Positions 11,802 to 20,944 of a stretch of DNA of 64,000 nt are shown in pieces. Source of the DNA: Mycocentrospora acerina (taxonomy: Eukaryota; Ascomycota; Dothideomycetes; Pleosporales); assembly GCA_022701365.1 (NCBI GenBank), contig JAKUHH010000395.1, forward strand, positions 1 to 64,000, written 5' to 3'. Both the position numbers and the translations under genes were made by a program. The first letter of the stretch is position 1. Every line of letters begins with the position of its first letter. The notes under the pieces are model-generated. The model was not told the origin of the DNA. It saw only the letters and a list, made by a program, of their open reading frames with translations, and did not search any database.

Positions 11802-12716
11802 CTAAGTGATTTCATGTCTTATGACGTCTCCATTATCTAATCCCATGTTTTCAATTCTTGAAGTCCATGGTAGTGCGATATCGTTATGGTAGAACAAAGT
11901 ATGCAACTGTGATGGCTGTACGTTACAATGTCGACCCCATAGTTGCTGAAGCCACACTGCTCCCAGACTTTCAATGGTATCGTCGCGGCGTCCAACAAGA
12001 ACATAGTCGAAGGAGTGGCCATCACTCGTATATATGAGTTTGATATAAACTATCATAGCGGGGTCGGTGTAGTGTATCTTTGTTCTATGAGTGAAAATAG
12101 TGTTCAACTCACTGCCGTTGTACTTCTGTGCACCAACTTTGATGCGGTCAAATCTACTATTGTCCTTCAAGTTCGAGTCATTGAAAGAGTCTTTGATTCG
12201 TTGTAATCGAGCCTCCGCTGCTAGTTCCACCTTGCTACGATGCAGAATGGTCAGCAACTCGAATGCGTCAATACCAGATCTGCATTGTGGACAACTGTAA
12301 TTCTTCCAGCTTCTGAGGTCGTGCAACGAGCGTCCTGAGTCGTTGTAATCTGTCCAAAACCCCTCTTTTATGCACATTTTATGAGCGAAGTGAGCGCATC
12401 CAAGACTTATAAATCTTCCGTCGGCTTCGAGGCAAATTGCACATGTGACAGGCTCTCCACCTGCGTACGAGTCTTGCTGTCCGATGTCTCGAGGCAGTTT
12501 TGGAGGGGCTACTAGCAGCATTTTGCAGCTTTTGCTTGGACATTTCCGGTCCAAGCCGTCATGAGGATCGATACAGGCAGCGTGGATGGGGTGTTGACAG
12601 TATGCGATAAACTCTCTCGTTTCGGGTAGGATCTCGTCATCACACATCGCACAGATTGAGAGATGAGCCTCAGGACTGCGCACGTGTGTACGAGCCTGGT
12701 AGTGGAGCTGGACCAT
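11802..12716 (-). CDS. Double RING-like zinc-finger protein with ubiquitin-like C-terminus
   Basis: An intronless 304-residue protein. The first Zn-binding module is atypical: C22-x2-C25, C40-x-H42-x2-H45-x2-C48, then C59-x3-C64 (spacing as counted by eye). The second is a clean RING-H2 pattern: C92-x2-C95, C107-x-H109-x2-H112-x2-C115, and C142-x2-C145. RING-H2 domains usually recruit E2 enzymes, so E3 ubiquitin or SUMO ligase activity is likely but inferred. The last 75-80 residues alternate strands and helix and end MGLDNGDVI, resembling the DGDVI turn of SUMO and Rad60-type SLD domains. It ends HEIT, not in a di-glycine, so it is not a processed modifier. It lies tail to tail with the small gene at 11133. 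The family is otherwise unknown to me. Confidence 0.75.
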   Translation of the reverse strand: MVQLHYQARTHVRSPEAHLSICAMCDDEILPETREFIAYCQHPIHAACIDPHDGLDRKCPSKSCKMLLVAPPKLPRDIGQQDSYAGGEPVTCAICLEADGRFISLGCAHFAHKMCIKEGFWTDYNDSGRSLHDLRSWKNYSCPQCRSGIDAFELLTILHRSKVELAAEARLQRIKDSFNDSNLKDNSRFDRIKVGAQKYNGSELNTIFTHRTKIHYTDPAMIVYIKLIYTSDGHSFDYVLVGRRDDTIESLGAVWLQQLWGRHCNVQPSQLHTLFYHNDIALPWTSRIENMGLDNGDVIRHEIT

Positions 12717-13334
12717 TTTTGGTGTTGTTGGTGTTGGTGTTGTTGTTGTTGTTGTTGCCCCATCGTCTGTATGCTCCAGTGAGTTAATACCTAACGAGAG
12801 CCAGCTAGCGCGGTTTCGTCATTCACTGGTCCGATGCTGGTGAGCACACCGCGCGTGCGATGTTACGACATAATCTCCATCCTCACGCGTAGCGAATTGA
12901 CTTAACAGTATGGATTGGAGAGCAAGTTTTGAGATTTGTATGGAAAAATACGAACTGCTTACAACCTACACAAAGGTATACCGCTCATAACTATCTATTT
13001 TCTCTTCAACTTATAAAGAATTGCCGATTGCGCGGACACAGACACTAAAGGCATACCGAGACGTAAGCATATGGTGAGATTGAAGGAAACTTGGTCCCCG
13101 ATAAGCAATGAAGTTTTGGTTAGATGCAGGTAAATTTCTGGGTCACCGCTATTTGAGACTTTGTCGCACGTACGTATCTTACCCTCTTGCAAAACTCACT
13201 TGTGGAGCAGTATCCCCCATCTCTCACACTTCATTTTTTATCACCACTCGTGTTTTACTCTTCAGATAATTCCTAATCCCTCAACTATTTCTCCTGTCCG
13301 CAAGCTTCTCTTATCAACACCAATACAATTTACT
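12717..13334. other. Intergenic, probable divergent promoter
   Basis: This separates the minus-strand RING gene from the plus-strand gene at 13335 and probably holds both promoters. A GTT-rich tract (about 12719-12758) lies directly upstream of the RING start. No gene is supported. Confidence 0.5.
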
Positions 13335-14587
13335 ATGGCGCCCAGACTGAATGAAGACATCATATTTCCCGTTCAGATTGTGGTACAACTCTTACCAAGC
13401 TTCACTTTCGACAACCTTCCGATAGTTATTCCCAATGTAATCACTACGGCAGCAAACCACGATAGTCTACTTGTAGATCCACCAACTGATACGGGCCGCA
13501 GTCGTGAGCAAGGACTACAAGTAGCAAGGGTTGTATTTGCTCGCCATGGAAATCTGCCGGATGGATTGCGCCCCGTCATCTCCGGGCCACTGAAAGACCA
13601 AGTAATGATTAAGGAGTGGAGAAAGATATTCGCTGCCTTCCAGAAAAGCGTGAGATCCCATTTTGGCAGTTTCGAAAACAATGTTAACTTTCTTAGATAA
13701 TGAATGAGTTCTACGGGAAGTCCTCTTACATCCGCAACTTTATTGAGGGAGAGGTTTGCATTGAAAACTGCTTGGTAAAGATAACGAACTGGGATCTTCT
13801 TGCGAGGATTTACTCAATCCCAGTTACTGGCGAGAGTCCAAGTCAACTCGTTGCGCGCACAAGCAAGGTTGCTAAATATCGAGAGGCAATAAAACAACTC
13901 CAGGATCAAATAACTCGGGCTTACGAGCAAGCTGAAGAAGCTGCTACTGTGACTAATCCGTCTACGCAAAACTCAAATACCTTGTTCTACAGGACTATGA
14001 AGAACACGCCATTGAAGCCGATGTACGCAGACGTAGAGTTCAATACAGCGGCAGAGTTACGTGGTGCAGCATTGCTACCATTAGCATGGCGTGAGAAACC
14101 TGTACGCGAGAAATTTTGGAAGGATCGGCTTACGGTAGATGTTGGAGCAAGCTTCTTTAGTCCGCTGATGGGCGTAGTTGATGTTCGGTAAGTCCTTAGT
14201 TTACAAAGTGAAGCAATTTATGTACTAACAAACTCTTTTAGTCAGTTGATAAAGAACGAATCTCTCCAAAAATTGTGGTCGTGGAGGCTAAAGAAAACAT
14301 GCGACTGCTTATACACAAAAATTATTTTATACGAACACCTCACACTTCGTCTCCAGCGACAGATCAAAAGCGTTACAGTCCGCATGTACGCTAAATTTCC
14401 CACCAAAACCTCGGAAGCTTATGAGATGATTCGGCGTCTAGATGAACGATGCAGCGATGAGCAGTTTGGCGACTGGATGAGTATTCCTGTGCTGTCAAAG
14501 GTAGGACGGAAGCGCGTTAAGGTTGCTGAGAATACAACAACCTATGATGGGCCTGACAATGACTCGTTTTCTTCGGGTGCCAGGTGA
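13335..14587 (+). CDS. Hypothetical protein, 3 exons
   Basis: Exons 13335-13649, 13697-14187 and 14242-14587 join in frame. Intron 1 is 47 nt (GTGAGA donor, GTTAAC branch, TTTCTTAG acceptor) and removes two tandem stops. Intron 2 is 54 nt (GTAAGT, TACTAAC, TTTTAG) and is textbook. The product, 383 residues, starts MAPRLNEDIIFPVQ. It has a central helix rich in Gln, Glu and Ala (KQLQDQITRAYEQAEEAA), a Trp/Lys-rich segment around LWSWRLKKTCDC, and a basic GRKRVKV patch near the C-terminus. A further donor-like GTGAGT overlaps the stop, so a fourth exon is possible. No domain is recognised. It sits at the edge of the AT-rich transposon island, with the other unknown genes of this segment. Confidence 0.62.
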
Positions 14588-15754
14588 GTTTAAGTATTGG
14601 AGGTATCATCAGAAGCGAAGCAAGGGTTGGGTGACGCACCATGCAAGGTGTAAATTTTTCATTTTCTTATTTTTTGCTACTACTGACTCTATGGGAGTAC
14701 CGCTGCGTTTGAAACAGTCTGATGCAATGGCTTCTGCAAACTATATGAGATAAATATTGCTTTATGCTTCTTCGTATCTTAATCTATCTACAACAATACA
14801 TTTTCTAATAAGTGTACTTTTCCCTAATTTAACTCTTATTGTCTATCAAACTATAATGTTGTTACTTTAAGTTTAGACTACTAAGACGTTGCAGATTGCT
14901 GTTTTTAAAATTCACTATTGTTGATGTTTAGGAATACGGAGGATTAGAGTAGGGAAGCAGAATGATGAAGGTTCGAACTCTGATTAAATAGGAGTTTTTA
15001 CACCCTGGTGCTTGTTACGCTTCTCTGTTAGGTTATGAATATACTACTGAAGTGCCGCCTACTTGCAATATTACCCCTAATCTATAAGAGAGTATGCTAG
15101 TTATGCAACTGTAACGCCTGCTCTCTATTGCCTTTCTCAAATACTGTTTACATTGCAGTGTCTTTACTCTTAAGGTTTTGCCTTTTCTCTAATTTAAATT
15201 GTGTTAACTTGAAATTTTAAATAGATTCTGCTCCTCTCCGAAGAGTGGAGATTTCACCGGCTTAATCCTCAGGCAGCACGAGATTAAAACAGTTGGAGAG
15301 CGCTGCCAGTGCTTGCTGCAATTGGATGAACACATAATACGAAAGCCAATGGAACAGAAGGAAAGTGAGCGACAAGAAAAGGTATGATAATGTGAGGAGA
15401 TTAGGGGCGACCACCGCGGACATAATGTCGAGCAATGGAAACCATTCGCAGCTCCGGTATGATAGAATAGGTGAACTCAAGCGCTTAAATCATAGGTGCG
15501 GCTATAATATTAGCAATAGGACATATTGTAAGGTTGGCAAGATAGTCTTCAAGAATCTCGCCGCAGTAATTGATGTTCTTCCCGGGGTCCTAGGCCAAGT
15601 CTTCTGGGTCCTATCCCAATCGTTTCACCCGGTATTCGCGCAATCCTATTGCCGAGTCTCGGTGTTGTTTGTTAAAAAGGCCTAAGGAGTGGCTTTAGGG
15701 GGTGTTCTCGCAGGTGCTTTGGTGGTAATCAGGTATTTAGGGAGGCGTCCCCTA
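14588..15754. other. Gene-free margin of the transposon island
   Basis: AT content rises and no coding frame has recognisable content. Frames around 15262-15685 overlap on opposite strands and show no motif. It may be degraded mobile DNA, but no termini were found. Confidence 0.4.
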
Positions 15755-16276
15755 GAGGAATACTGTCAGGAATACGTTACAACGAGGCCCGTCCTAAGTT
15801 ATTCATGAGTTTCGTGTCCAATACGGGCCGTAATGGGCCACTGTGAGGACCCCAGTACTCGTCAGGCCCACTTGAGGAAAGCTAAGCCATGGAGATATCG
15901 GTATATGTGCCGCTACAGAATCTTAACTTAAACGTAATGGTTTGTCAATTTATGGACCTACTTACCAAATCAAGACTATGCTTAACATACTACGTGAGGT
16001 TGAAAGGGCACAAAATTGGTATAGAACAAAGGAGCTGTAAGAACTCTTCTAACCTCACATAGTAAAGTAAGTAGAGCCTTGGTATAGCATACACGTATAT
16101 TGATAGAAGAATCTACGTTAGGTTAGGATTCTGTAGAGGTGTATATACTAGTCTGAAGGTGGACCAGCTCCCCTCAGGTAACTCATGATGGACCGTTGCG
16201 GCCCCTATGGGGAACCGGTTCTTCAGTGTGACTTGAGATACGTCCCATTAGGGCGTATTTCTGACAGAAATTCCTC
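15755..16276. mobile_element. Inverted-repeat element with TA flanks (MITE-like)
   Basis: The left end GAGGAATACTGTCAGGAA and the right end, read on the minus strand, GAGGAATTTCTGTCAGAA match with one gap and a change or two. Each end is directly flanked by TA, as expected of a Tc1/mariner-type target duplication. The 522-bp interior has no coding frame, and a smaller imperfect hairpin lies near 15990-16065. I infer a non-autonomous element mobilised by a mariner-family transposase elsewhere in the genome. Confidence 0.6.
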
Positions 16277-16592
16277 TACAGAGCGAAGTAAAAGTTAAAT
16301 CGCATGTAAAATAACGTAACCAACAACCAGAATGCCCACCTCTAACAACACAACACCTCTTTTTAACCTCTACCTTAATACATTTGTGACATTATCTTAA
16401 ATTGTTCCCTTCTAATGAGAATATAATTGTTCTTTTTTAGTATTAAAGATCAATCAAGTTACCAGTCTTACTGCATGCTAAGGTTACTTATTTTGTCTTC
16501 TTAATGTCCTTTAACATTCAATATAGTTATACCGTATCTGTGCGCGTGATGCCTGGATTCGCGTGACGCCCTAAAACACCAAAACTGATCTA

Positions 16593-16894
16593 TCCCTTGA
16601 TCCGCTACACTGTGCCCTGGATTTCGGCCTGAGTGTAGGCAAATAGAAATAGGACTAAGCGTCAAATATACAAAACACAGATGATTTTAAACTCTTAAAA
16701 ATAAGTTAGTATTTTAAAAGAATAAAGATAGTTCTTACCTATAATTTGAATTACTTCTTTATATTAAAGTTAGATTTTAAATGTCTAAATTGCGTCTTGT
16801 TGCTCTTTAAACGCTGGCATGCTGATGCTTAGTCCTATTTCAATTAGCCTACACTCAGGCCGAAATCCAGGGCACAGTGTAGCGGATTAAGGGA
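16593..16894. mobile_element. Fold-back MITE with long near-perfect arms and TA flanks
   Basis: Counting the flanking TA, the sequences 16591-16660 and 16827-16896 are 70-base inverted repeats that differ at three positions by my count. The arms start TCCCTTGATCCGCTACAC. TA at 16591-16592 and 16895-16896 is a plausible target duplication. The roughly 165-bp centre is AT-rich and non-coding. This structure is typical of a mariner-type MITE. The arms are far less AT-rich than the surroundings, so insertion after the neighbouring DNA decayed is likely. Confidence 0.72.
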
Positions 16895-17562
16895 TACTTT
16901 AACACAACACAACTTAACTAATATAACATTAATAAAAGCTGCTATTAAAGCTGTACAGTTGCTAGAGCTTAGAGAAAAAAATTATATATAAAAAATAGCT
17001 AGCTAGTATAGTATTAATTAGTCTATACTAGCCTAACAGTGTAAAGCTGTTTAAGCTTTGCGTATAGTTAAATTAATTAATTAATAAAAGCTTATTCTTT
17101 AACAAGAGCAGAAGCTTATTAAGTATATAGAAAAGCTTATTAAAAAAGGCTTACTACTTATATAAGAGATATTATAAAGCTTTGCTCTATATGTTATAAA
17201 AGAGACTATAAGTAAGAGCTAAGTTATATGCCTTATTAACTAAATTTTACACTATTATATATTAGAGTAGATAACTAGTATAACACTAATTACTACTAAG
17301 CTAACTTAAATGCTAAACAAATTATCTATTTTAATCTATTATACTAAAAAATTAAGAAGTATACTATTATTAAGCTTTGCAATATGTCTAATATTAAAAA
17401 AAAGCATTCTTTTTAGTACTAATATCTAATTAAAATAAGTATCTAGTAGAAGAATATAGAAGAAAAAGAGGTTTTGGCAGCTATCTAAGATAGCTTACAT
17501 AAGTAAATATCGCTTATAGCATATGTATGTAAAGATAGATTAAGCCTGCTGCAAAGCCTTAT

Positions 17563-17757
17563 TGTAATGGTCAGGCGCCCTGCCCTTGCTATTGATACTA
17601 CGCAATAACCCCACTTATACCAAAAGGTAAGCACAAGAATACTTAAGCAAGTATTCTATGTGTAGTATAATATATATAGTGCTAGATCTAGACTTTGCCG
17701 ACTAGATGCTATAAGCGAGGTAAGCCACGTTGACTGTGCACGTGCTTAGTCGTTACA
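17563..17757. mobile_element. Probable solo LTR with 5-bp target duplication
   Basis: The 195-bp segment begins TGTAATGGTC and ends GTCGTTACA, giving the TG...CA termini of LTRs with short inverted ends. The five bases before it (17558-17562) and after it (17758-17762) are both CTTAT, a perfect target-site duplication of the length made by LTR-retrotransposon integrases. It is less AT-rich than its surroundings. A solo LTR left by recombination is the simplest reading; a small non-autonomous element with the same termini is the alternative. Confidence 0.62.
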
Positions 17758-17912
17758 CTTATATTTAAAGCTACTATAAAAGTTATAGTAACTAAAGCTA
17801 AAACCTAAAAGATTTTTAAAAGTATGTTACTTTTAAAATAGACTAATAATAAAATAAGCCTTACTTAGCTTAAGCAAGTGTTTAATTACTATTCTAAAGT
17901 AAAAGTAAAGAG

Positions 17913-18201
17913 TGTAACATTCACAACGTTACATCCTATCATTACCCCTGAGTCAACCAACACCTATCTAATAGCCACCTGATTTGTACTCGTCTTAGAT
18001 AGCAACCCTAGGAAGGGATATATATAAGGGGGGCAGTCTGTGTAGCTTTGTAGAGTAGTTTTTCTGTATCCTTTTATACGAGACCTATAGGTGTAGAGAA
18101 TAGTATCTTTAGTTACCCTCTAGTCCTAGCACTCCCATATGCCTAGTAGTGGACACTTCAGACCCTATTCGGATCACTCTCTTCTAACCTGCGTCGTTAC
18201 A
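17913..18201. mobile_element. LTR-like segment related to the solo LTR
   Basis: A 289-bp GC-richer segment starts TGTAACATTC and ends GTCGTTACA, sharing its last nine bases with the element at 17563. It contains a TATA-like run (GGATATATATAAGG) at about 18017, expected of an LTR promoter. The flanks (AAGAG and ACACA) do not match, so it may be one end of a rearranged element rather than a clean solo LTR. Confidence 0.4.
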
Positions 18202-18266
18202 ACACACAGGCCTATAACCAAAAAAACAAGCTCCTTTGTAAAAGTGATAAGAGGATAAGCAAATAA

Positions 18267-20362
18267 CGTGATTAATCAGCTGGTGCACGGCACTAGCTGA
18301 TGCACAAAGAACATTAATTGTTTTATTTTTTATTAATTTTAACAACATACAACCCTACTATTATTAGTAAAATAAGGATGCTTTTAATGTGCTAAAAAGC
18401 TTAAAGATAAGTAAAACTACTAATTAGAATAATATTAAAAAAGTTAAGTGTTAATTAAATAACATTCTTAAAAAGGCACTAAGAGTTAATACGCTTATAT
18501 AGTAAGAAAATTATTTATAGTTGCAACTTTAATATAACTTATATAAATAAGCTTATACTTTATATTAATAGCTTCTAAAAATAATTACTTCTGCCTATAA
18601 TGTAAATAATATTAAATTTATTTTTAAAATAGCAAAAAAGAAGTAAGAAAGTGCTAAGTTAACAGGTATATTAAGTATTACTAGATCTATCTTTTCTTAC
18701 ACTAGACTGCTAGCTTTAATAGTAGCTAGTATAAAGCTAGCTTAGCCTTTAAATATAACTTATATTTAAGCAGCTAAGCTTAAAAATTACTTAATATACT
18801 GTTATGCTTTATAATATAGAATAAAAATAAAGAAGTCTTTTTTTTATTAGTGTACTTTTTAAAATAAAACAAGTTCTTAGGAAAACATAATATATAACAT
18901 AGAAAAATTAAGACTATACTAAAAGATAGTAATAAAGAGTAGATTACTTGCTTAGCTTGCATCTATGCTAACAGATCTGCTCTTTCTCCTGCTCTTATTT
19001 ATTTAGTAGCTTCTAGAAATATTTAAGAAATATAGCTGTAAGACTAAAGTCTTAAGCTTTATTAAACTTACTTTATATTATTACTAACTAGATAAACTTT
19101 TAATAAGATAAGTATAATATAGTTAAAATAGGTATTTAATAAGAAAATAATAAAGGAAGCTTAAAGATACTATTTATTACTTATTAGTAATAGCTATAGA
19201 TCTTATATTAAATTAAGTTTATTAAATATAATAGTAAGAATAAGATTCTATTAGCTAAGCTTTTTTATTAATTAGCCTATATACTACAGTTATTATATAT
19301 AGTTATATTAATACCTTTATTATTAGTGTAGCTAATCTATTAGACCTTATAGATAAGTGTTAGGGGCTTTTATTTATTATAAAATAATACTTCTTTTAGT
19401 TTTTTTATAGAGCTTTATATATATGCTTTAATTAAAAGAATAAACTTTAAGCTATTAAGATCTTATCCTCTTTCCTTTAAATTTTAAAAAAAAACTTAAA
19501 GATTAAACTACTAAGCTATAAAAAGAATAAACTTTTGTTAAGCTTAAGCTTAATCTCTTATTTAAGTGCTTAAATTTTATAAAAGATAAAGAAGCTTCTT
19601 TATAATATAGTAATTAATTCTTATAACTAAGAAACTAAAAACTAAGTTAAACTATTTAAACTATCTTAGCTTAAAAAAAATTTAAATATAAAAATAGCTA
19701 ATTAAATATAGCTTTAATTAAGAAAAAGATGTAATATTAGTAAAGTATAGCTCTTTTACTTAAGTTACTAATTAACTAAAATAGTAGTAATACTTTTTAG
19801 TTTTCTTAAAAGGTAGCTAGTGCTTAATAGTCTTAGTAGTAGAATAAATTAAATAAGAAAAGCTTTAGCTTTAAAAGACTAAGGCTTTTAAAGATTATTA
19901 AAAATAAAAGCCCCCCAAAGATTAAGTGCTTAAAGAGAGGTATTAGATGCATGCATCTGTTAAGAAAGATAAAGGTAAAAAGAAACTTAGAATTAAAGCT
20001 TAGAAAGAAGATAAAAAGATAGCTAAGTAAACTAAGAAATAACTCTAAAGAAATATTAAATCTTCTAAAAAAAAGCCTTTTAGTTTTAAGTAGCTTTTTA
20101 AAAAAGTGTTATAGTTTAAACTATAGTTTTTAAAGAAGTACCTATTTTTAAAGCTCTTACTATAATTTATAATATAGTTAAAAAAAAATTTTTTAGACTA
20201 ATATAAATAGCACAAAATAAAGATATTGCTTTATTATCTACTCTACTAAAAAAAACTTATAATAATCTAATTTTTATAAAGCATTGCAGCCTTACGTTTT
20301 GCAGCTTAAAAGTGGTGTTTTTTGTGCATCAACGAAGGCTGTGCATTAGCTGATTAATCACG
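18267..20362. mobile_element. RIP-damaged DNA transposon with 47-bp terminal inverted repeats
   Basis: The left end (CGTGATTAATCAGCTGGTGC, 18267 onward) and the reverse complement of the right end (CGTGATTAATCAGCTAATGC, ending at 20362) match over about 47 bases with several substitutions. Both ends are flanked by TAA (18264-18266 and 20363-20365), which fits the 3-bp TWA duplication of PIF/Harbinger elements. The length of 2,096 bp suits an element that once carried a transposase gene, but the interior is nearly pure A and T, with no surviving coding frame. The superfamily call rests only on the target duplication and is tentative. Confidence 0.6.
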
Positions 20363-20505
20363 TAATGTGACACACACAAAAGAAAACAGGAACAATTAAC
20401 ACAGACACTCCTTAACATATTTAACGTCCTTTTTAGCACTTTCTATACTTCTACGCGCGATATTTAGTTAATATTAAAAACAATTCTATTAATTAAAATT
20501 AAATT

Positions 20506-20512
20506 AAAAAAA
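20506..20512 (-). terminator. Pol III terminator (T7) of tRNA-Leu
   Basis: On the minus strand a run of seven T residues lies nine bases past the discriminator base of the tRNA gene. This is the position and form expected of an RNA polymerase III terminator. Confidence 0.7.
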
Positions 20513-20521
20513 TTTAGAGTA

Positions 20522-20683
20522 TGATGAGAGTGGGACTAATAATCATCAGTTTTTGTATTTTTGAATATTCCTTCGCGTAACATACCTTGAACCCACGCCA
20601 CTTTCGTGACCAGGAAACTGATTGCTCAGTGTTGCTAAGGGGAGACCTTAACCTGGCGCCATAACCAACTCGGCCATCTCACC
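20522..20683 (-). tRNA. tRNA-Leu(AAG) with a canonical intron and a T-loop insertion
   Basis: The acceptor stem GGTGAGA pairs with TCTCATC (one G-T pair), with discriminator A. The D arm is GCC/GGC and the anticodon stem CCAGG/CCTGG is perfect. The loop TTAAGG plus T puts the anticodon AAG at 20649-20647, for leucine CUU/CUC codons. A Leu-type long variable arm (CAC-GAAA-GTG) follows, and the T stem is GTGGG/CCCAC. A 30-nt intron at 20616-20645 sits at position 37/38; it contains CCTTA, which can pair with the TAAGG of the loop, as tRNA splicing endonuclease substrates do. A second interruption of 50 nt (20536-20585) splits the T loop. Removing both restores a standard 7-base T loop (TTCAAGT) and complete stems. 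It could be a functional gene with two introns or a pseudogene disrupted by insertion. Confidence 0.82.
20536..20585 (-). other. 50-nt intron-like insertion in the tRNA T loop
   Basis: On the minus strand the insertion starts GTATGT and ends ATTAG, with ACTGAT 9-10 bases before the end. Donor, branch site, acceptor and length all match the spliceosomal introns of neighbouring protein genes (for example the 50-nt Cul3 intron at 37508-37557). Its exact removal rebuilds the T stem-loop. It has no terminal inverted repeats and no target duplication beyond one G, so a transposon is not indicated. I see no bulge-helix-bulge fold at its borders. It replaces the TCC end of the B-box promoter. Confidence 0.6.
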
Positions 20684-20944
20684 ATAAGATTGATTGATGA
20701 AAGAATGTGACAGAAATTAAGATATAGTGTGGAAAAAAAACCGACATTTTTGACGATGTTTTGGTCAAATCTTTCTGAGTGGAGGGGTTGATTAGAAATT
20801 TCAAAATCCTTAGCTGGGCTGGCGCTGACGTGCGGGGTCTACTGCGATTTTCCTTTAGCATGTGACAGGAATAAATTCCGCGATATTGATGTGCCGAAAC
20901 AGGGTGTAATCAAGATATTCGCTCGACAAAAATAGGTATTACTA

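Larger units (their letters stand above)
16897..20365. repeat. AT-rich, RIP-like gene desert
   Basis: Apart from a few short GC-richer inserts this block is almost wholly A and T, with very frequent TA steps and stops in all frames. That is what repeat-induced point mutation leaves in ascomycete transposons. I did not compute RIP indices. It contains the two LTR-like elements and the inverted-repeat transposon listed separately. The one longer frame, 60 codons at 18780-18962 minus, is low-complexity and not credible. Confidence 0.8.

Noticed and set aside
13161..13334. Upstream extension of the gene at 13335
   Set aside because: The added residues are Ser/His/Phe-rich leader-like sequence; the ATG at 13335 follows an ACAATTTACT leader and begins the coherent protein.
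18780..18962. 60-codon minus-strand frame in the AT-rich block
   Set aside because: It is low-complexity Phe/Leu/Lys/Ile translation of AT-rich DNA inside a ruined transposon.
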